Below the pieces are notes generated by a model, which had not been told where the DNA came from, made no database searches, and worked only from the letters and a program-made list of their open reading frames with translations. A stretch of DNA of 64,000 nt from Sphingobacteriales bacterium (GTDB lineage Bacteria > Bacteroidota > Bacteroidia > Chitinophagales > Chitinophagaceae). Both the position numbers and the translations under genes were made by a program. Below, piece by piece: positions 25,561-35,694 of this stretch (its first letter is position 1; each line of letters opens with the position of its first letter). The DNA lies in NCBI GenBank assembly GCA_016708305.1, contig JADJGB010000008.1, positions 1,736,001-1,800,000 of the forward strand, in the 5' to 3' direction.

Positions 25561-27987
25561 ATGAAACGATTATCATCGCTGTTTCTCACACTGTTATTTA
25601 CGTTGCCTGCCATGGCCAGTGAGGCAGACCTGAAGGTGCCCGAAGAAATCAAAAGCCGGTACATCCTCTATTGGGGATTTTTGGTTTGCGCATTGGGGTT
25701 GCTGTTTGGATTGTATCAGTTTATGAAGGTAAAAAAACTTCCTGCCCATAGGGCTATGCTTGAGGTGTCGGAAGTAATTTACCAAACATGTGCTACTTAT
25801 CTGAAACAACAGGGCAAGTTTCTGGCCATTTTGTTCATATTTATTGGCGCAGCAGTGGCCGGTTATTTTGGCTTTCTTTCGCCACTTGGAGAAACCACAG
25901 GCCAGCAGGTAGGAAGTGTTCTGCTGATCATCCTATGGACGATTATTGGGATATTGGGTTCCTATGCTGTTGCGGCTTTTGGTATCCGGATGAATACCTA
26001 TGCCAATGCCAGAATGGCTTTTGCTTCGCTCAAAAGGAAACCGCTGAACCTCTTGAATATACCGCTTACTGCCGGCATGAGTATTGGCGTAATGCTGATT
26101 TGCATTGAACTGATTATGATGCTCATTATCTTGCTGTTAATGCCCGGCGACCTTGCAGGAGCTTGTTTTATCGGCTTTGCCATTGGTGAGTCGTTGGGCG
26201 CTGCTGTATTGCGTATTGCGGGGGGGATATTTACAAAAATTGCCGATATCGGATCGGACCTGATGAAGGTGGTTTTTAAAATTGGAGAAGACGATCCGCG
26301 CAATCCGGGCGTAATTGCTGACTGTGTGGGAGACAATGCCGGTGATAGTGTTGGCCCCACAGCAGATGGATTTGAAACTTATGGTGTAACCGGTGTGGCG
26401 CTTATTTCGTTCATTCTTTTGGCCGTAGGCGTTGCGGATCCTTCTATGACTGCATTCTTAAAAGTAGAATTGTTGGTATGGATTTTTGTAATGCGTATTT
26501 TAATGATTTTGACTTCTATCGTTGCATATTACATCAACGGTGCATACAGTAACGCCAAATATGCTGATGCAGATGACCTTGACTTTGAAGCTCCTTTGAC
26601 CAGTCTGGTTTGGATTACATCCATCCTTTCAATCATTGTTACCTTTGTAGCCAGTTATTTCCTGATACCAGACCTGAACGGCAATCATAATATGTGGTGG
26701 ATTCTTTCTGCCATCATCAGTTGTGGTACTATCGGCGGCGCAGTGATTCCTGAGTTTACCAAAATATTTACCTCACCCAAATCGTCCCATGTGGCAGAGG
26801 TGGTTGAGTCGGGTAAAGAGGGAGGTCCCTCATTAACCATTCTTTCAGGTTTTGTGGCCGGTAATTTCAGTGCCTTCTGGATGGGGATGGTTTTCTTTGT
26901 GCTTATGTTTATCGCATTCTTTATGAGCACCTTCGATCTTCAACACATTATGGTCCATCCTTCCATCTTTGCTTTTGGCTTGGTAGCATTTGGTTTGTTG
27001 GGGATGGGCCCAGTTACCATTGCAGTGGACAGCTATGGCCCTGTAACCGATAATGCGCAGTCGATTTATGAATTATCGCTGATAGAAGAAGTGCCTAATG
27101 TAACACAGGAAATTGAAAAGGATTTTGGATTTACTCCTGATTGGGAAAAATCGAAATACTATCTGGAAGCAAATGATGGCGCAGGAAATACCTTTAAAGC
27201 CACTGCAAAGCCGGTATTGATTGGCACCGCAGTGGTGGGTGCCACTACAATGATTTTCTCCCTGATATTGATGATTGAAAAAACACTGAAAGTGGATCCC
27301 GAATCAATTCTTAACCTGCTGAACCCCTATTCTATTTTGGGCTTCATATTGGGTGGTGCGGTGATTTACTGGTTTACGGGCGCTTCCACTCAGGCGGTAA
27401 CTACAGGCGCTTTCCGAGCGGTGGAGTATATCAAGAGAAATATCAATCTGGATCCTAATGCACCCAAAAAAGCAGATGCCAAGTCTTCATCCGAAGTAGT
27501 GAAAATTTGTACGCAATATGCTCAAAAGGGGATGTTTAACATATTTATAGCTGTGTTCTTCTTTGCACTGGCTTTTGCATGCCTGTCCTCTCCTGACAGT
27601 ATCGGCGGAAATCAGGCAGTAGCGTTGTTTGTGAGCTATCTGGTAGGTATTGCCGTGTTTGGTCTGTTTCAGGCTGTGTTTATGGCCAATGCCGGTGGCG
27701 CTTGGGACAATGCCAAAAAAGTGGTAGAGGTAGATATGAAAGCAAAGGGCACCCCATTGCACGATGCAACCGTAGTGGGCGATACAGTAGGCGATCCATT
27801 TAAGGATACTTCTTCTGTTGCCTTGAATCCCATCATCAAGTTTACAACCTTGTTTGGGCTATTAGCTATGGAAATTGCTATTTCGGAGCATTTCAGGGCA
27901 ATTGCTCCATATTTTGGACTGGGTTTTTTGGCTATTTCCTTGGTATTTGTATGGGGATGTTTCTACAAATTGCGAATTGAGGAATAA
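25561..27987 (+). CDS. hppA: Membrane-bound ion-translocating pyrophosphatase
   Basis: 808 residues. An N-terminal signal-like segment (MKRLSSLFLTLLFTLPAMA) is followed by about 15 membrane helices. Pyrophosphate-site motifs are present: GGIFTKIADIGSDL, EDDPRNPGVIADCVGDNAGD, the DNAQSIYELS region, and DTVGDPFKDTSSVALNPIIK near the C-terminus. The position that separates subfamilies reads GNTFKATAKP, with Lys where K+-dependent enzymes have Ala, suggesting a K+-independent type. It couples PPi hydrolysis to H+ (or Na+) pumping; the ion cannot be settled by eye. Single gene, with its own terminator. Confidence 0.95.
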   Translation: MKRLSSLFLTLLFTLPAMASEADLKVPEEIKSRYILYWGFLVCALGLLFGLYQFMKVKKLPAHRAMLEVSEVIYQTCATYLKQQGKFLAILFIFIGAAVAGYFGFLSPLGETTGQQVGSVLLIILWTIIGILGSYAVAAFGIRMNTYANARMAFASLKRKPLNLLNIPLTAGMSIGVMLICIELIMMLIILLLMPGDLAGACFIGFAIGESLGAAVLRIAGGIFTKIADIGSDLMKVVFKIGEDDPRNPGVIADCVGDNAGDSVGPTADGFETYGVTGVALISFILLAVGVADPSMTAFLKVELLVWIFVMRILMILTSIVAYYINGAYSNAKYADADDLDFEAPLTSLVWITSILSIIVTFVASYFLIPDLNGNHNMWWILSAIISCGTIGGAVIPEFTKIFTSPKSSHVAEVVESGKEGGPSLTILSGFVAGNFSAFWMGMVFFVLMFIAFFMSTFDLQHIMVHPSIFAFGLVAFGLLGMGPVTIAVDSYGPVTDNAQSIYELSLIEEVPNVTQEIEKDFGFTPDWEKSKYYLEANDGAGNTFKATAKPVLIGTAVVGATTMIFSLILMIEKTLKVDPESILNLLNPYSILGFILGGAVIYWFTGASTQAVTTGAFRAVEYIKRNINLDPNAPKKADAKSSSEVVKICTQYAQKGMFNIFIAVFFFALAFACLSSPDSIGGNQAVALFVSYLVGIAVFGLFQAVFMANAGGAWDNAKKVVEVDMKAKGTPLHDATVVGDTVGDPFKDTSSVALNPIIKFTTLFGLLAMEIAISEHFRAIAPYFGLGFLAISLVFVWGCFYKLRIEE

Positions 27988-28008
27988 TTACATGAAATTT
28001 ATATTTTT

Positions 28009-28039
28009 AAAAAGCGGCGAAACGATAACGCCGCTTTTT
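28009..28039 (+). terminator. Rho-independent terminator after hppA
   Basis: AAAAAGCGGCG / CGCCGCTTTTT stem with a 9-nt loop, A run before and T run after, so it can work in both directions. 21 nt after the hppA stop. Confidence 0.9.
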
Positions 28040-28121
28040 ATTTTTAGCAAATGTTTATATAGTGTATCACCTGTTGTTAATGAGAATGGTACCTGAGTTC
28101 ATGTATATTTGTTGAAAGAAA

Positions 28122-28465
28122 ATGACAATGAAAAGGATTATTTTTATTCTCACCATCTTTGCATTCTGTATCAAATTGAATGCTCAAACAGTTGTGGTAA
28201 ACCCTGATGGAACCCATTCTCACGTGGTGGGCCACGAAATATGTGGGTTGGTGTTAATCCTGACGGAACTCATTCTCCCATAATTGACCATGGTGCTACC
28301 AAAATTATTGTCCATCCTAATGGAACACATTCTACTATTTTCGAAAATGGCTCCACAAAAGCGCCTGTCATTACAAATAGAAATCATACTGCCAAAATCA
28401 AAAATGGTAAACCAAGGGCTATTGTCAAGCCTAATGCCCCGCCTTTTACTAAAAAGAGAGGATGA
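28122..28465 (+). CDS. Small secreted repeat protein (NPDGTHS repeats), with a frameshift
   Basis: MTMKRIIFILTIFAFCIKLNAQ is a clear signal peptide. The mature protein is built of about 19-residue units: VVVNPDGTHSHVVGHG, VGVNPDGTHSPIIDHG, IIVHPNGTHSTIFENG, then two decayed units ending PPFTKKRG. The units fall in two frames joined by one missing G near 28236, giving 114 residues. No known family is recognised; the regular hydrophobic-polar pattern with turns (NPDGTHS, DHG) suggests a small beta-repeat fold. The Met at 28128 is an equally good start. It is isolated between a terminator and glnS. Confidence 0.65.
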
Positions 28466-28528
28466 TTATTTCAGTTGGTAGCGCGATCTTTGGATAAAGC
28501 TGATTGCCCAAAATCCTTATAAATAGAC

Positions 28529-28536
28529 TACCTTTG
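28529..28536 (+). promoter_or_regulatory. -7 promoter element upstream of glnS
   Basis: TACCTTTG, a full TAnnTTTG match, 39 nt before the glnS ATG. The -33 is weak (ATTG with a 22-nt spacer). Confidence 0.5.
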
Positions 28537-28575
28537 CACATCTTATAATTTTAATAGATTATCAGGGAAAAATTT

Positions 28576-30273
28576 ATGAGTGAAGATTTAAAATCAAAGG
28601 AAATACAGCCTACAGAAGGGCAGGAGAAAAGCCTCAATTTCATAGAGGAAATAATAGAAACTGATTTGGCATCGGGCAAGTATAAAACCATCATTACCCG
28701 TTTTCCGCCAGAACCGAACGGATATCTGCACATTGGTCATGCCAGTAGTATCTGCCTCAATTTTGGCCTCACACTCAAATATGGAGGATATACCAATCTC
28801 CGTTTTGATGATACCAATCCCATTACCGAAGAAACCGAATATGTAGAAAGCATTAAGGAGGATGTGCGGTGGTTAGGTTTTGAGTGGAAGCATGAACTGT
28901 ACGCTTCGGATTATTTCGACACTTTATATGAGTATGCAATTAGGCTCATTAATAAAGGCCTTGCATATATAGATGACAGTGCCAGTGAGGAAATAGCAGA
29001 ACAAAAAGGTACCCCCACTTCGGTAGGTCATCGCAATCAGTTTGCAGAAAGGAGCGTAGAAGAGAATCTTCGCCTGTTTGAAGCGATGAAAGACGGAAAA
29101 TACAAGGATGGAGAAAAAGTGCTGCGTGCAAAAATTGATATGAACTCGCCCAATATGCTGATGCGCGACCCGATTATTTATCGTATCAAACATGCGCATC
29201 ACCATCGTACCGGTGATAAATGGTGCATTTATCCGATGTATGATTTTGCACATGGGCAAAGTGATTCCATTGAAAATATTACCCACTCAATTTGCACCAT
29301 GGAGTTTGTGCCTCACCGTGAGGTATATGACTGGTTGATACACAATCTTGAAATTTTTCCATCACATCAATACGAATTTGCCCGCCGCAATCTGAGCCAT
29401 ACAGTAATGAGCAAACGCCGGTTGCTGCAATTGGTTAATGAGGGGCATGTTACCGGTTGGGACGATCCGCGTATGCCCACCATCTCAGGATTGCGCCGCA
29501 GAGGTTACACACCCGAAAGCATCCGCGACTTTGCCAACAGAATTGGTATTGCCAAAAGAGAGAATACGGTGGATGTTGGTTTATTAGAGTTTTGTGCCCG
29601 CGAACACCTCAATAAGGCAGCCTTGCGCAGAATGGTGGTTTTTGATCCATTGAAAGTGGTAATTACCAATTATGCAGGAGAAGGTGAAACGCTTCGGGCT
29701 GAAAACAACCCCGAAAACCCAAATGGAGGCGAAAGGGAAATCAGCTTTAGTAATGAACTTTACATCGAGCATGAAGACTTTATGGAAGAACCTCCCAAAA
29801 AATATTTCAGACTGGCTCCGGGACAAATGGTAAGATTGAAATACGCTTATATCATTAAATGCGATGAAGTGGTTAAAGATAATGCCGGAAATATTGTGCA
29901 ATTGAACTGTTCCCATTTCCCCGAGAGCAGGAGTGGGGCCGATACTTCGGGCATTAAAGTAAAAGGCACACTTCACTGGGTAAATGCAAAGGACTGTGTA
30001 AAGGTTCAGGTGAACGAATATGACCGCTTGTTCGGGGTAGAAGACCCATCGGGCAGCGAAGGAGATTTTAGAAATTATATTAACCCTGATTCTTTACAGG
30101 TGGATGAAAATGCGCTTGCAGAGCCTGCTTTGAAGGATGCTGTAATAAACGACCGTTTTCAGTTTTTGAGAAAAGGCTATTTTACATTAGAGAAAGATAG
30201 CGCTGCCGACAAATTGATTTTCAATAAAACGGTAGGTTTGAAAGACAGTTGGGCTAAGGAAAGCAAGAAGTAA
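28576..30273 (+). CDS. glnS: Glutamine--tRNA ligase
   Basis: 565 residues. HIGH motif in PPEPNGYLHIGHASSIC, the KMSKS-equivalent VMSKRRLLQLV, the acceptor-binding region GWDDPRMPTISGLRRRG and two C-terminal beta-barrel anticodon domains. Distinguished from GltX by the class and by the Gln-type RFDDTNP/EDVRWLG region. It charges tRNA-Gln directly. The frame is intact; monocistronic. Confidence 0.96.
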   Translation: MSEDLKSKEIQPTEGQEKSLNFIEEIIETDLASGKYKTIITRFPPEPNGYLHIGHASSICLNFGLTLKYGGYTNLRFDDTNPITEETEYVESIKEDVRWLGFEWKHELYASDYFDTLYEYAIRLINKGLAYIDDSASEEIAEQKGTPTSVGHRNQFAERSVEENLRLFEAMKDGKYKDGEKVLRAKIDMNSPNMLMRDPIIYRIKHAHHHRTGDKWCIYPMYDFAHGQSDSIENITHSICTMEFVPHREVYDWLIHNLEIFPSHQYEFARRNLSHTVMSKRRLLQLVNEGHVTGWDDPRMPTISGLRRRGYTPESIRDFANRIGIAKRENTVDVGLLEFCAREHLNKAALRRMVVFDPLKVVITNYAGEGETLRAENNPENPNGGEREISFSNELYIEHEDFMEEPPKKYFRLAPGQMVRLKYAYIIKCDEVVKDNAGNIVQLNCSHFPESRSGADTSGIKVKGTLHWVNAKDCVKVQVNEYDRLFGVEDPSGSEGDFRNYINPDSLQVDENALAEPALKDAVINDRFQFLRKGYFTLEKDSAADKLIFNKTVGLKDSWAKESKK

Positions 30274-30698
30274 TAAAGGACGATCCAGCCTCTGGTAATT
30301 GCGGAAATGTTTCTTTTGATATCCGAAAGGGTCGATAACAAAATGGATCCTCAAAATGCAATTTTTTGAATTCGGCAATCTTGCTACAATGTAGTTGTTA
30401 ATAGTGTTTATTCCTGAATCACAGACGAGCCTAAGTGTTGGGAATGTTGAAATGCTTATTGAAACATCGGTTGGCGGCTGCATCCAATTTACTAAATCTT
30501 GCAGGATGTTTCATAAATAAAACGAAGTATGACATTGACTGGAAAAATGAGTAAGAATTTTGAAAATTTATAGAATTCTCTTCGAAAAATATAGCTTCTT
30601 AATTTAGTCAAAGTTCAAAAATTATAAAAACATAATAGACCGTCTCTCTCTATAGAATACATTATGTTTTGATGAATTAAAAACTATACCGCTTTCTG
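30274..30698. other. Intergenic region between convergent glnS and TonB receptor genes
   Basis: No gene is recognised. A 98-codon minus-strand frame (30187-30483) overlaps the end of glnS and has no family resemblance. AAAACATAAT at 30627-30636 pairs with ATTATGTTTT at 30661-30670 (10 bp, 24-nt loop), which could be a weak bidirectional terminator between the two converging genes. Confidence 0.45.
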
Positions 30699-33093
30699 CT
30701 AAAATCTGTACGCCATTGTTACTACAAAATTTCTGGGAGGAATAGGGTTTACGCTATAATTTTCATGAATATAATAATTATAAGCGTTAAACAGGTTGGC
30801 TAATTTGACCATTAATGAAATCTTTCTGATGCTGTAACCTGCAGAAAGATCTACGGTTGTGAATGCTTTTACAGGGAAAAACGGTCGTTTATTGTCCACT
30901 GTATAGTTCCAGCCGGCCATACGCTCGCCAATGTAATAAATTCCTGCACCTAATTTTAACCTCTTCAACGATCCTTGCTGCACCGTATAAAACACGGTGG
31001 TGTTGGCAGTATGTGCGGGTGTATTTACTAATCTTTGCCCTTTCACGTAAGAGCCTCTTTCGTCAGCGGTCTTTGTGTAACGCATATAATTGTAGCTGTA
31101 GCCTGCTATTGCCTCCAGTCCGTCAATCAGACTGGCTCTGAAATCAACTTCCACACCATCGCTGGTAGTCTGTCCGGTTAGTTCCTTGATGTTAGTGTTT
31201 GAATTGGGTTTGCCATCGGCAGCAAAAGGCGCCATTTGTACCAGATTGTTATTGATAATTCGGTACAAAGTGATGTTGGCATTAATTTTTCCATCCAATA
31301 AATCATTTTTTATCCCTAATTCAAACTGGTCAACAATGGAAGGAGGCAACGGTTTAAAATAAATATCCGTTCCGGTATTCAGCAGAAACGAGTTGGAATA
31401 GCTGGCAAATAGCGATGTGTTTTTTGATGGTTGATATACTAATCCCACCCTGGGGAGAAAAAGCACTCGCTGTGAGTTTTTTAGCAAAGCCGACTGAATC
31501 ATTTTTCAACAGATAGGTGGTTTTAACAGGTTCGGCAATCAGGCTAGACCATCTCAGACCTGCCAGTATTTTAAAATTATGAGTAATACTTACCAAATCC
31601 TGAACATAGATACCTGTTCTTACCAGTGGTGTTTCGGTGCGGGTAGCCCATTTGGTAACAGGGATGTCGGTTCTTCTTACAAATTTTGATGGATCAAGAA
31701 GATTGATGGAATCATAAATCTTGCGTTCCATGTCAGACGCATAAGCGGTAGTGTAATATCTGTCGGCATCAAAGCCTGAAAGCAGGTTGTGTTTAACACT
31801 TCCTGTAGAAAATTTGCCAATGAGATTAAGTTGTCCGCTGTAATATTTTTCAAGGTTTTTGGTTCTGCCAATCGGGCGGCCCCAGTCGCCATTAGGCTTT
31901 GCCTGAATCCGTTCCAATGCAAAATAATCTCTCGAGTAATCCTGATAGGCCAGGCCTGCACTCAATTTCCAGTTGCTATTAAACTGATGATTAAGTTCTG
32001 CGGATGCAGTTGATTGTTGTGTTTTGGCATATTGCCAGTCGGCTCCCATAAACCTTGAACGGGGTACGTTCGGAATTACTGAATCGGCAATGATACCAAT
32101 TCCAAAATCGGGAGTAAAATGATGCTTCAGATAATCACCCTGAACCAATAAGTCGGTCTTTTTGCCCAGCTTAAAAAGTAGGGATGGGTTGATGTAAAAT
32201 CTTTTGGAGTGAACTGTTTCTCTGTAGCTGTTGGCTGTTTCGTAGGTGCCATTCATCCTGAAAGCTACATTTTTTACCAATGGACCATAAATATCAAAGG
32301 CCGGTTTATATAAGTCAAAACCTCCAACCCGCATATTTAGTTCTCCGCCAAACTCCAATTTTGGTTTTTTGGTTACCATATTAATTACACCGCCGGGAGC
32401 TACATTCCCATAAAGAATAGCCGCGCTGCCCTTGAGTATTTCCACACTTTCCAGACCACTCATTTCGGGCATGGAACCGGTATTCACTCTGAAACCGTTC
32501 TTAAACATATTGGTACTTGAAAAGTTATACCCTCTTGCAAAAAAAGTTTCCTGAGTGCCGGCACGCTGGCTGCCCTGATACACGCCGTTTACATTTTTGA
32601 TTACATCACTCAGCCGTTGTGCCTGCTGCATAGCAATGGTAGATTCGCCAATGATTGTAACGCTTTGGGGTAAATCCATTATGGCGATACCTGCTTTGCC
32701 GATATCTATTTTACCACGGTTCATGCCTTTCTTATAGGTTATCGTTACTTCTTCTAACTCTTTAGTATTCAATGGAAGTTGATAAACAGTGGTGACTCCT
32801 TTCTCAGGAGGTACGGTTACATTCACCTGCCCGCTCGACATTCCTGCAAAAGAATAAAGGATGGTATATCTGCCAAAAGGTATGTGCCTGAATTTGAATC
32901 GACCCTCTTCATCAGTCCGGGCGTATTTTTTCAGTTCTCTTAAAAAAATATTTACTTCCTGTACCGGCTTCCCATCGGTAGTGGTCACTGTTCCCTCTAT
33001 ATTTCCGGTGTTAGTCTGCCCAAAAACATTTATAATAAATAAAAATATTCCAATAAATAAGAATCCTCGCTTTGCAATATTACTTTTTCTCAT
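30699..33093 (-). CDS. TonB-dependent siderophore receptor, with a frameshift
   Basis: Signal peptide (GFLFIGIFLFIINVFG), a carboxypeptidase-regulatory-like N-terminal domain (about 30-110, NIEGTVTTTDGKPVQEVNIF), a plug (about 130-240, with VTIIGESTIAMQQAQRLSDV and ILKGSAAILYGNVAPGGVIN), and a 22-strand barrel ending in AYRF. This matches siderophore (FhuA/FpvA-type) receptors. Two overlapping frames join when one base is removed from the four-G run at 31452-31455, giving 797 residues. It imports a ferric siderophore or similar ligand. It is downstream of the ABC-2/HlyD/TolC genes by 161 nt, perhaps coregulated. Confidence 0.9.
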
Positions 33094-33254
33094 ACTGGCA
33101 AAAGAAGGAAAACTGTACCTGTTTCATTTTCAAAATCAGGAAAATCGGCTTACGCAATCAGGAAAAAATATACCTGATGTGCAAAAACATTATTTATTTA
33201 GTGGAGAATTTACTTAAAAACTGAATATTTTTTAACAATGCCTGACAATCATTG

Positions 33255-34463
33255 CTACCACACCAATTGTTTTCTTAATCTTTTCAATTTAACCCTATAA
33301 ATAGAAATGGTAAATAAAAAATAGGCTACCATCTGTATTAAAAGGATATTGTATTCTGTGCTTACTGCATGAATACCTGAATTCATTATTCTTAACCGTA
33401 TGAAACCATTGATCATTGGTGTGCTGGGTAGCAGGTAGGATGCATAATATAGCGCTTTGGGCAAAGCTTCTGCAGGCCACACGGCCCCGCTAATAAACAG
33501 GATGGGCGGCGACAGGAATACCAGAAATAGCAAGGCATAAACTCGTTTTGGAAATACAAGACCGATACCTACCCCCAGGCAAGAAATAGCAGCCAGATAA
33601 GGAATAAGTAAATAATAAGTATTCAGAAAACCGCTTTTATCAGGGAAACCAACGATATGATAAAATAAACCCAATATTAAAAAAGAAGTAAAAAGATAGA
33701 TAAGCATAAACGCCAGGGTTTGCCCCAATACAATTTTCATGGCTTCAAAAGGTCGCTTTGCTCCTTCTTTTAAATAGTGGAAATTATTGCGTTCGTTATG
33801 TTTGCCATATAAAATACCGATACCTATCAGAAGGGTTTGCTGGATGAGAATTATTAATATGGCCGGCACGATAAAAGAAGCATATCCTCCTGAAGGATTG
33901 TACAGATTATTTACCTTTAGGCTCAAGGGGTCTCTCTGCTCCATTGCCTGCTCCATTGTCTTGCCCTTGGTAAGCAGGTTTCTTACCTCAATTCCGGCAT
34001 TTAATGTCTGAGAGGCATAAACCACGCCGCTATATACTTGTTTGTACAGCAGAAAGTGCCCTGCATCACTGTAAACACTTACAGACCCACGGTTGGCAGA
34101 TAAAATATTTTTTTCAAAATCTTTATCAATGACGATAACGCCCATTACCTCATTTTTGTAATAAAGTTTTTCCGCTTCTTTCAGGCTGTTGGGGTTATTA
34201 CTGATTTTGATCTGCTCGGTCGCATCAATCATTCTGGACAGTTTTCCGCTGGTAGCAGTGTGATTCAGGTCAACCAGCGCTACCGGTATTTCCTTAGAGG
34301 TTTCTTTTATATACCCCAATGTATATATAACAGGATAGGCAATCATTGCCAGAAGAAAGACTACAATTGTTCCGCCATCCCTGAAAATTTCTTTTACCTC
34401 TCCGGTAAAATAACCTCCGATTTGAAGCAGCGCAAATTTTAAAGAACGAAATATATTTTTCAT
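33255..34463 (-). CDS. ABC-2 type transporter permease
   Basis: 402 residues. One N-terminal membrane helix (about 30-50), a large periplasmic domain (about 55-180), then five or so C-terminal helices (for example ASFIVPAILIILIQQTLLIGIGILY, YLLIPYLAAISCLGVGIGLVF, VFLSPPILFISGAVWPAEALPKALYY). This is the ABC2_membrane_3 / YhhJ-YbhR layout of drug or lipid exporters. Its ATG is 1 nt from the stop of the sister permease gene, so they are cotranscribed and likely form a heterodimer. No ATPase gene is found in the operon. Confidence 0.88.
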   Translation of the reverse strand: MKNIFRSLKFALLQIGGYFTGEVKEIFRDGGTIVVFLLAMIAYPVIYTLGYIKETSKEIPVALVDLNHTATSGKLSRMIDATEQIKISNNPNSLKEAEKLYYKNEVMGVIVIDKDFEKNILSANRGSVSVYSDAGHFLLYKQVYSGVVYASQTLNAGIEVRNLLTKGKTMEQAMEQRDPLSLKVNNLYNPSGGYASFIVPAILIILIQQTLLIGIGILYGKHNERNNFHYLKEGAKRPFEAMKIVLGQTLAFMLIYLFTSFLILGLFYHIVGFPDKSGFLNTYYLLIPYLAAISCLGVGIGLVFPKRVYALLFLVFLSPPILFISGAVWPAEALPKALYYASYLLPSTPMINGFIRLRIMNSGIHAVSTEYNILLIQMVAYFLFTISIYRVKLKRLRKQLVW

Positions 34464-34464
34464 T

Positions 34465-35631
34465 TTATATTTTCCCCCAATAGTTTATGTTAAATGATAT
34501 ATATTTTAATCTTGGTAAAAAGAAAACACCCAGAATAATAAAAAATCCCAGATAGAAAAAATATATAAAACTTTCTGCCAGAGGTGCAGCTCTCAATGAC
34601 TGCCCTACAAATGATTCGATCCAATAGCTGATTGGAAATATTCTGGAAAAAAACTTACCTGCAGCCGGCATTGCCAAAATCGGAAATGAGAAGCCTGCAT
34701 AGGTTACACCCAATAACGAATAGGCGCTGGCCAAAGATAATGACAATCTCAGGTTTGCCGTTAATGCCACGAGTATAATGGCTATTGACTGATAACTGAT
34801 GATCAGTAACAATTCAGAAAGGAAAAGTGTGGACATGCTGCCGTGCAAAGGCGCTCCGATAATCTTAAACAAAACATAATTCATTAACATGGCTGTGGCA
34901 CTGTTGAATAATGTGTATAATAACAGTTTGCCCGTCAGGCCAATGACGATACTGTTTCCGGCAGTTTGCATCCACTCAATGGATGTGCCATAGTGAAACT
35001 CGGAACCGATAGCATAAATTGTTGCAAACATGGAAAACAGAACAAGCATTACCGGAAACAGGACAAATGTGATGAAATAGGAGTAATTCAGAAACGGATT
35101 TGATAATAACTCCGAATTGATTTTTACTGGCATTGTTTTAGCCAAAGCCTCTTTTTCGGATTCTCCTGTTTTAAGGCGCATTTGTATTTTGATGCCGGTA
35201 CTCAGGGTCTGTATCGTCTTTTGTATGCCACTACTCAGTAGGCTACCCTTTATCACATTTGCATTGTTCACATACAATACAATTGATGATTGTTGTCCTC
35301 TCAGTATATTTCTTTCGGTGCCTTTGGGGAAGTAGAGTACTGCAGCCACTTCACCGTGTTCAATCGCTTCGCGGGCTTCCAGCAGGCTGATATAACTTCT
35401 GTTGATTTTTACAATAGGTGTTGCATCTGCCATTCTTGCAGCTTTCCTTGACAGGCTGCTTGCATCCAAATCCACGATTCCTACCGGAAGATCTCTGGGT
35501 ACTCCTGTTTTGAAAATAGACGCAATGAGAAAAAAAGAAAAAACGGGTGCAAGAAATATGATTCCGTAAACAACCGGTTCTTTTCTGATCCTTCTCAACT
35601 CCCTGATAATGATATCTATAAATTCCTTCAC
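34465..35631 (-). CDS. ABC-2 type transporter permease
   Basis: 388 residues, same layout as the neighbouring permease: N-terminal helix (IIFLAPVFSFFLIASIF), a periplasmic domain starting VPRDLPVGIVDLDASSLSRK, and C-terminal helices. The paralogous arrangement of two ABC-2 permeases behind HlyD and TolC genes resembles YbhF-YbhS-YbhR type tripartite exporters. It would move a substrate across the inner membrane to the HlyD-TolC conduit. The energising ATPase must be encoded elsewhere, or the pump works differently; see findings. Confidence 0.88.
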   Translation of the reverse strand: MKEFIDIIIRELRRIRKEPVVYGIIFLAPVFSFFLIASIFKTGVPRDLPVGIVDLDASSLSRKAARMADATPIVKINRSYISLLEAREAIEHGEVAAVLYFPKGTERNILRGQQSSIVLYVNNANVIKGSLLSSGIQKTIQTLSTGIKIQMRLKTGESEKEALAKTMPVKINSELLSNPFLNYSYFITFVLFPVMLVLFSMFATIYAIGSEFHYGTSIEWMQTAGNSIVIGLTGKLLLYTLFNSATAMLMNYVLFKIIGAPLHGSMSTLFLSELLLIISYQSIAIILVALTANLRLSLSLASAYSLLGVTYAGFSFPILAMPAAGKFFSRIFPISYWIESFVGQSLRAAPLAESFIYFFYLGFFIILGVFFLPRLKYISFNINYWGKI

Positions 35632-35694
35632 TTTATTAAATTTCGATCTGTGTAATTAGTTGTTTTAGCCGGATTCTCTGTAATGATGAGGCTC

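Noticed and set aside
30187..30483. 98-codon minus-strand frame after glnS
   Set aside because: It overlaps glnS, has no family resemblance, and no promoter or ribosome binding site.
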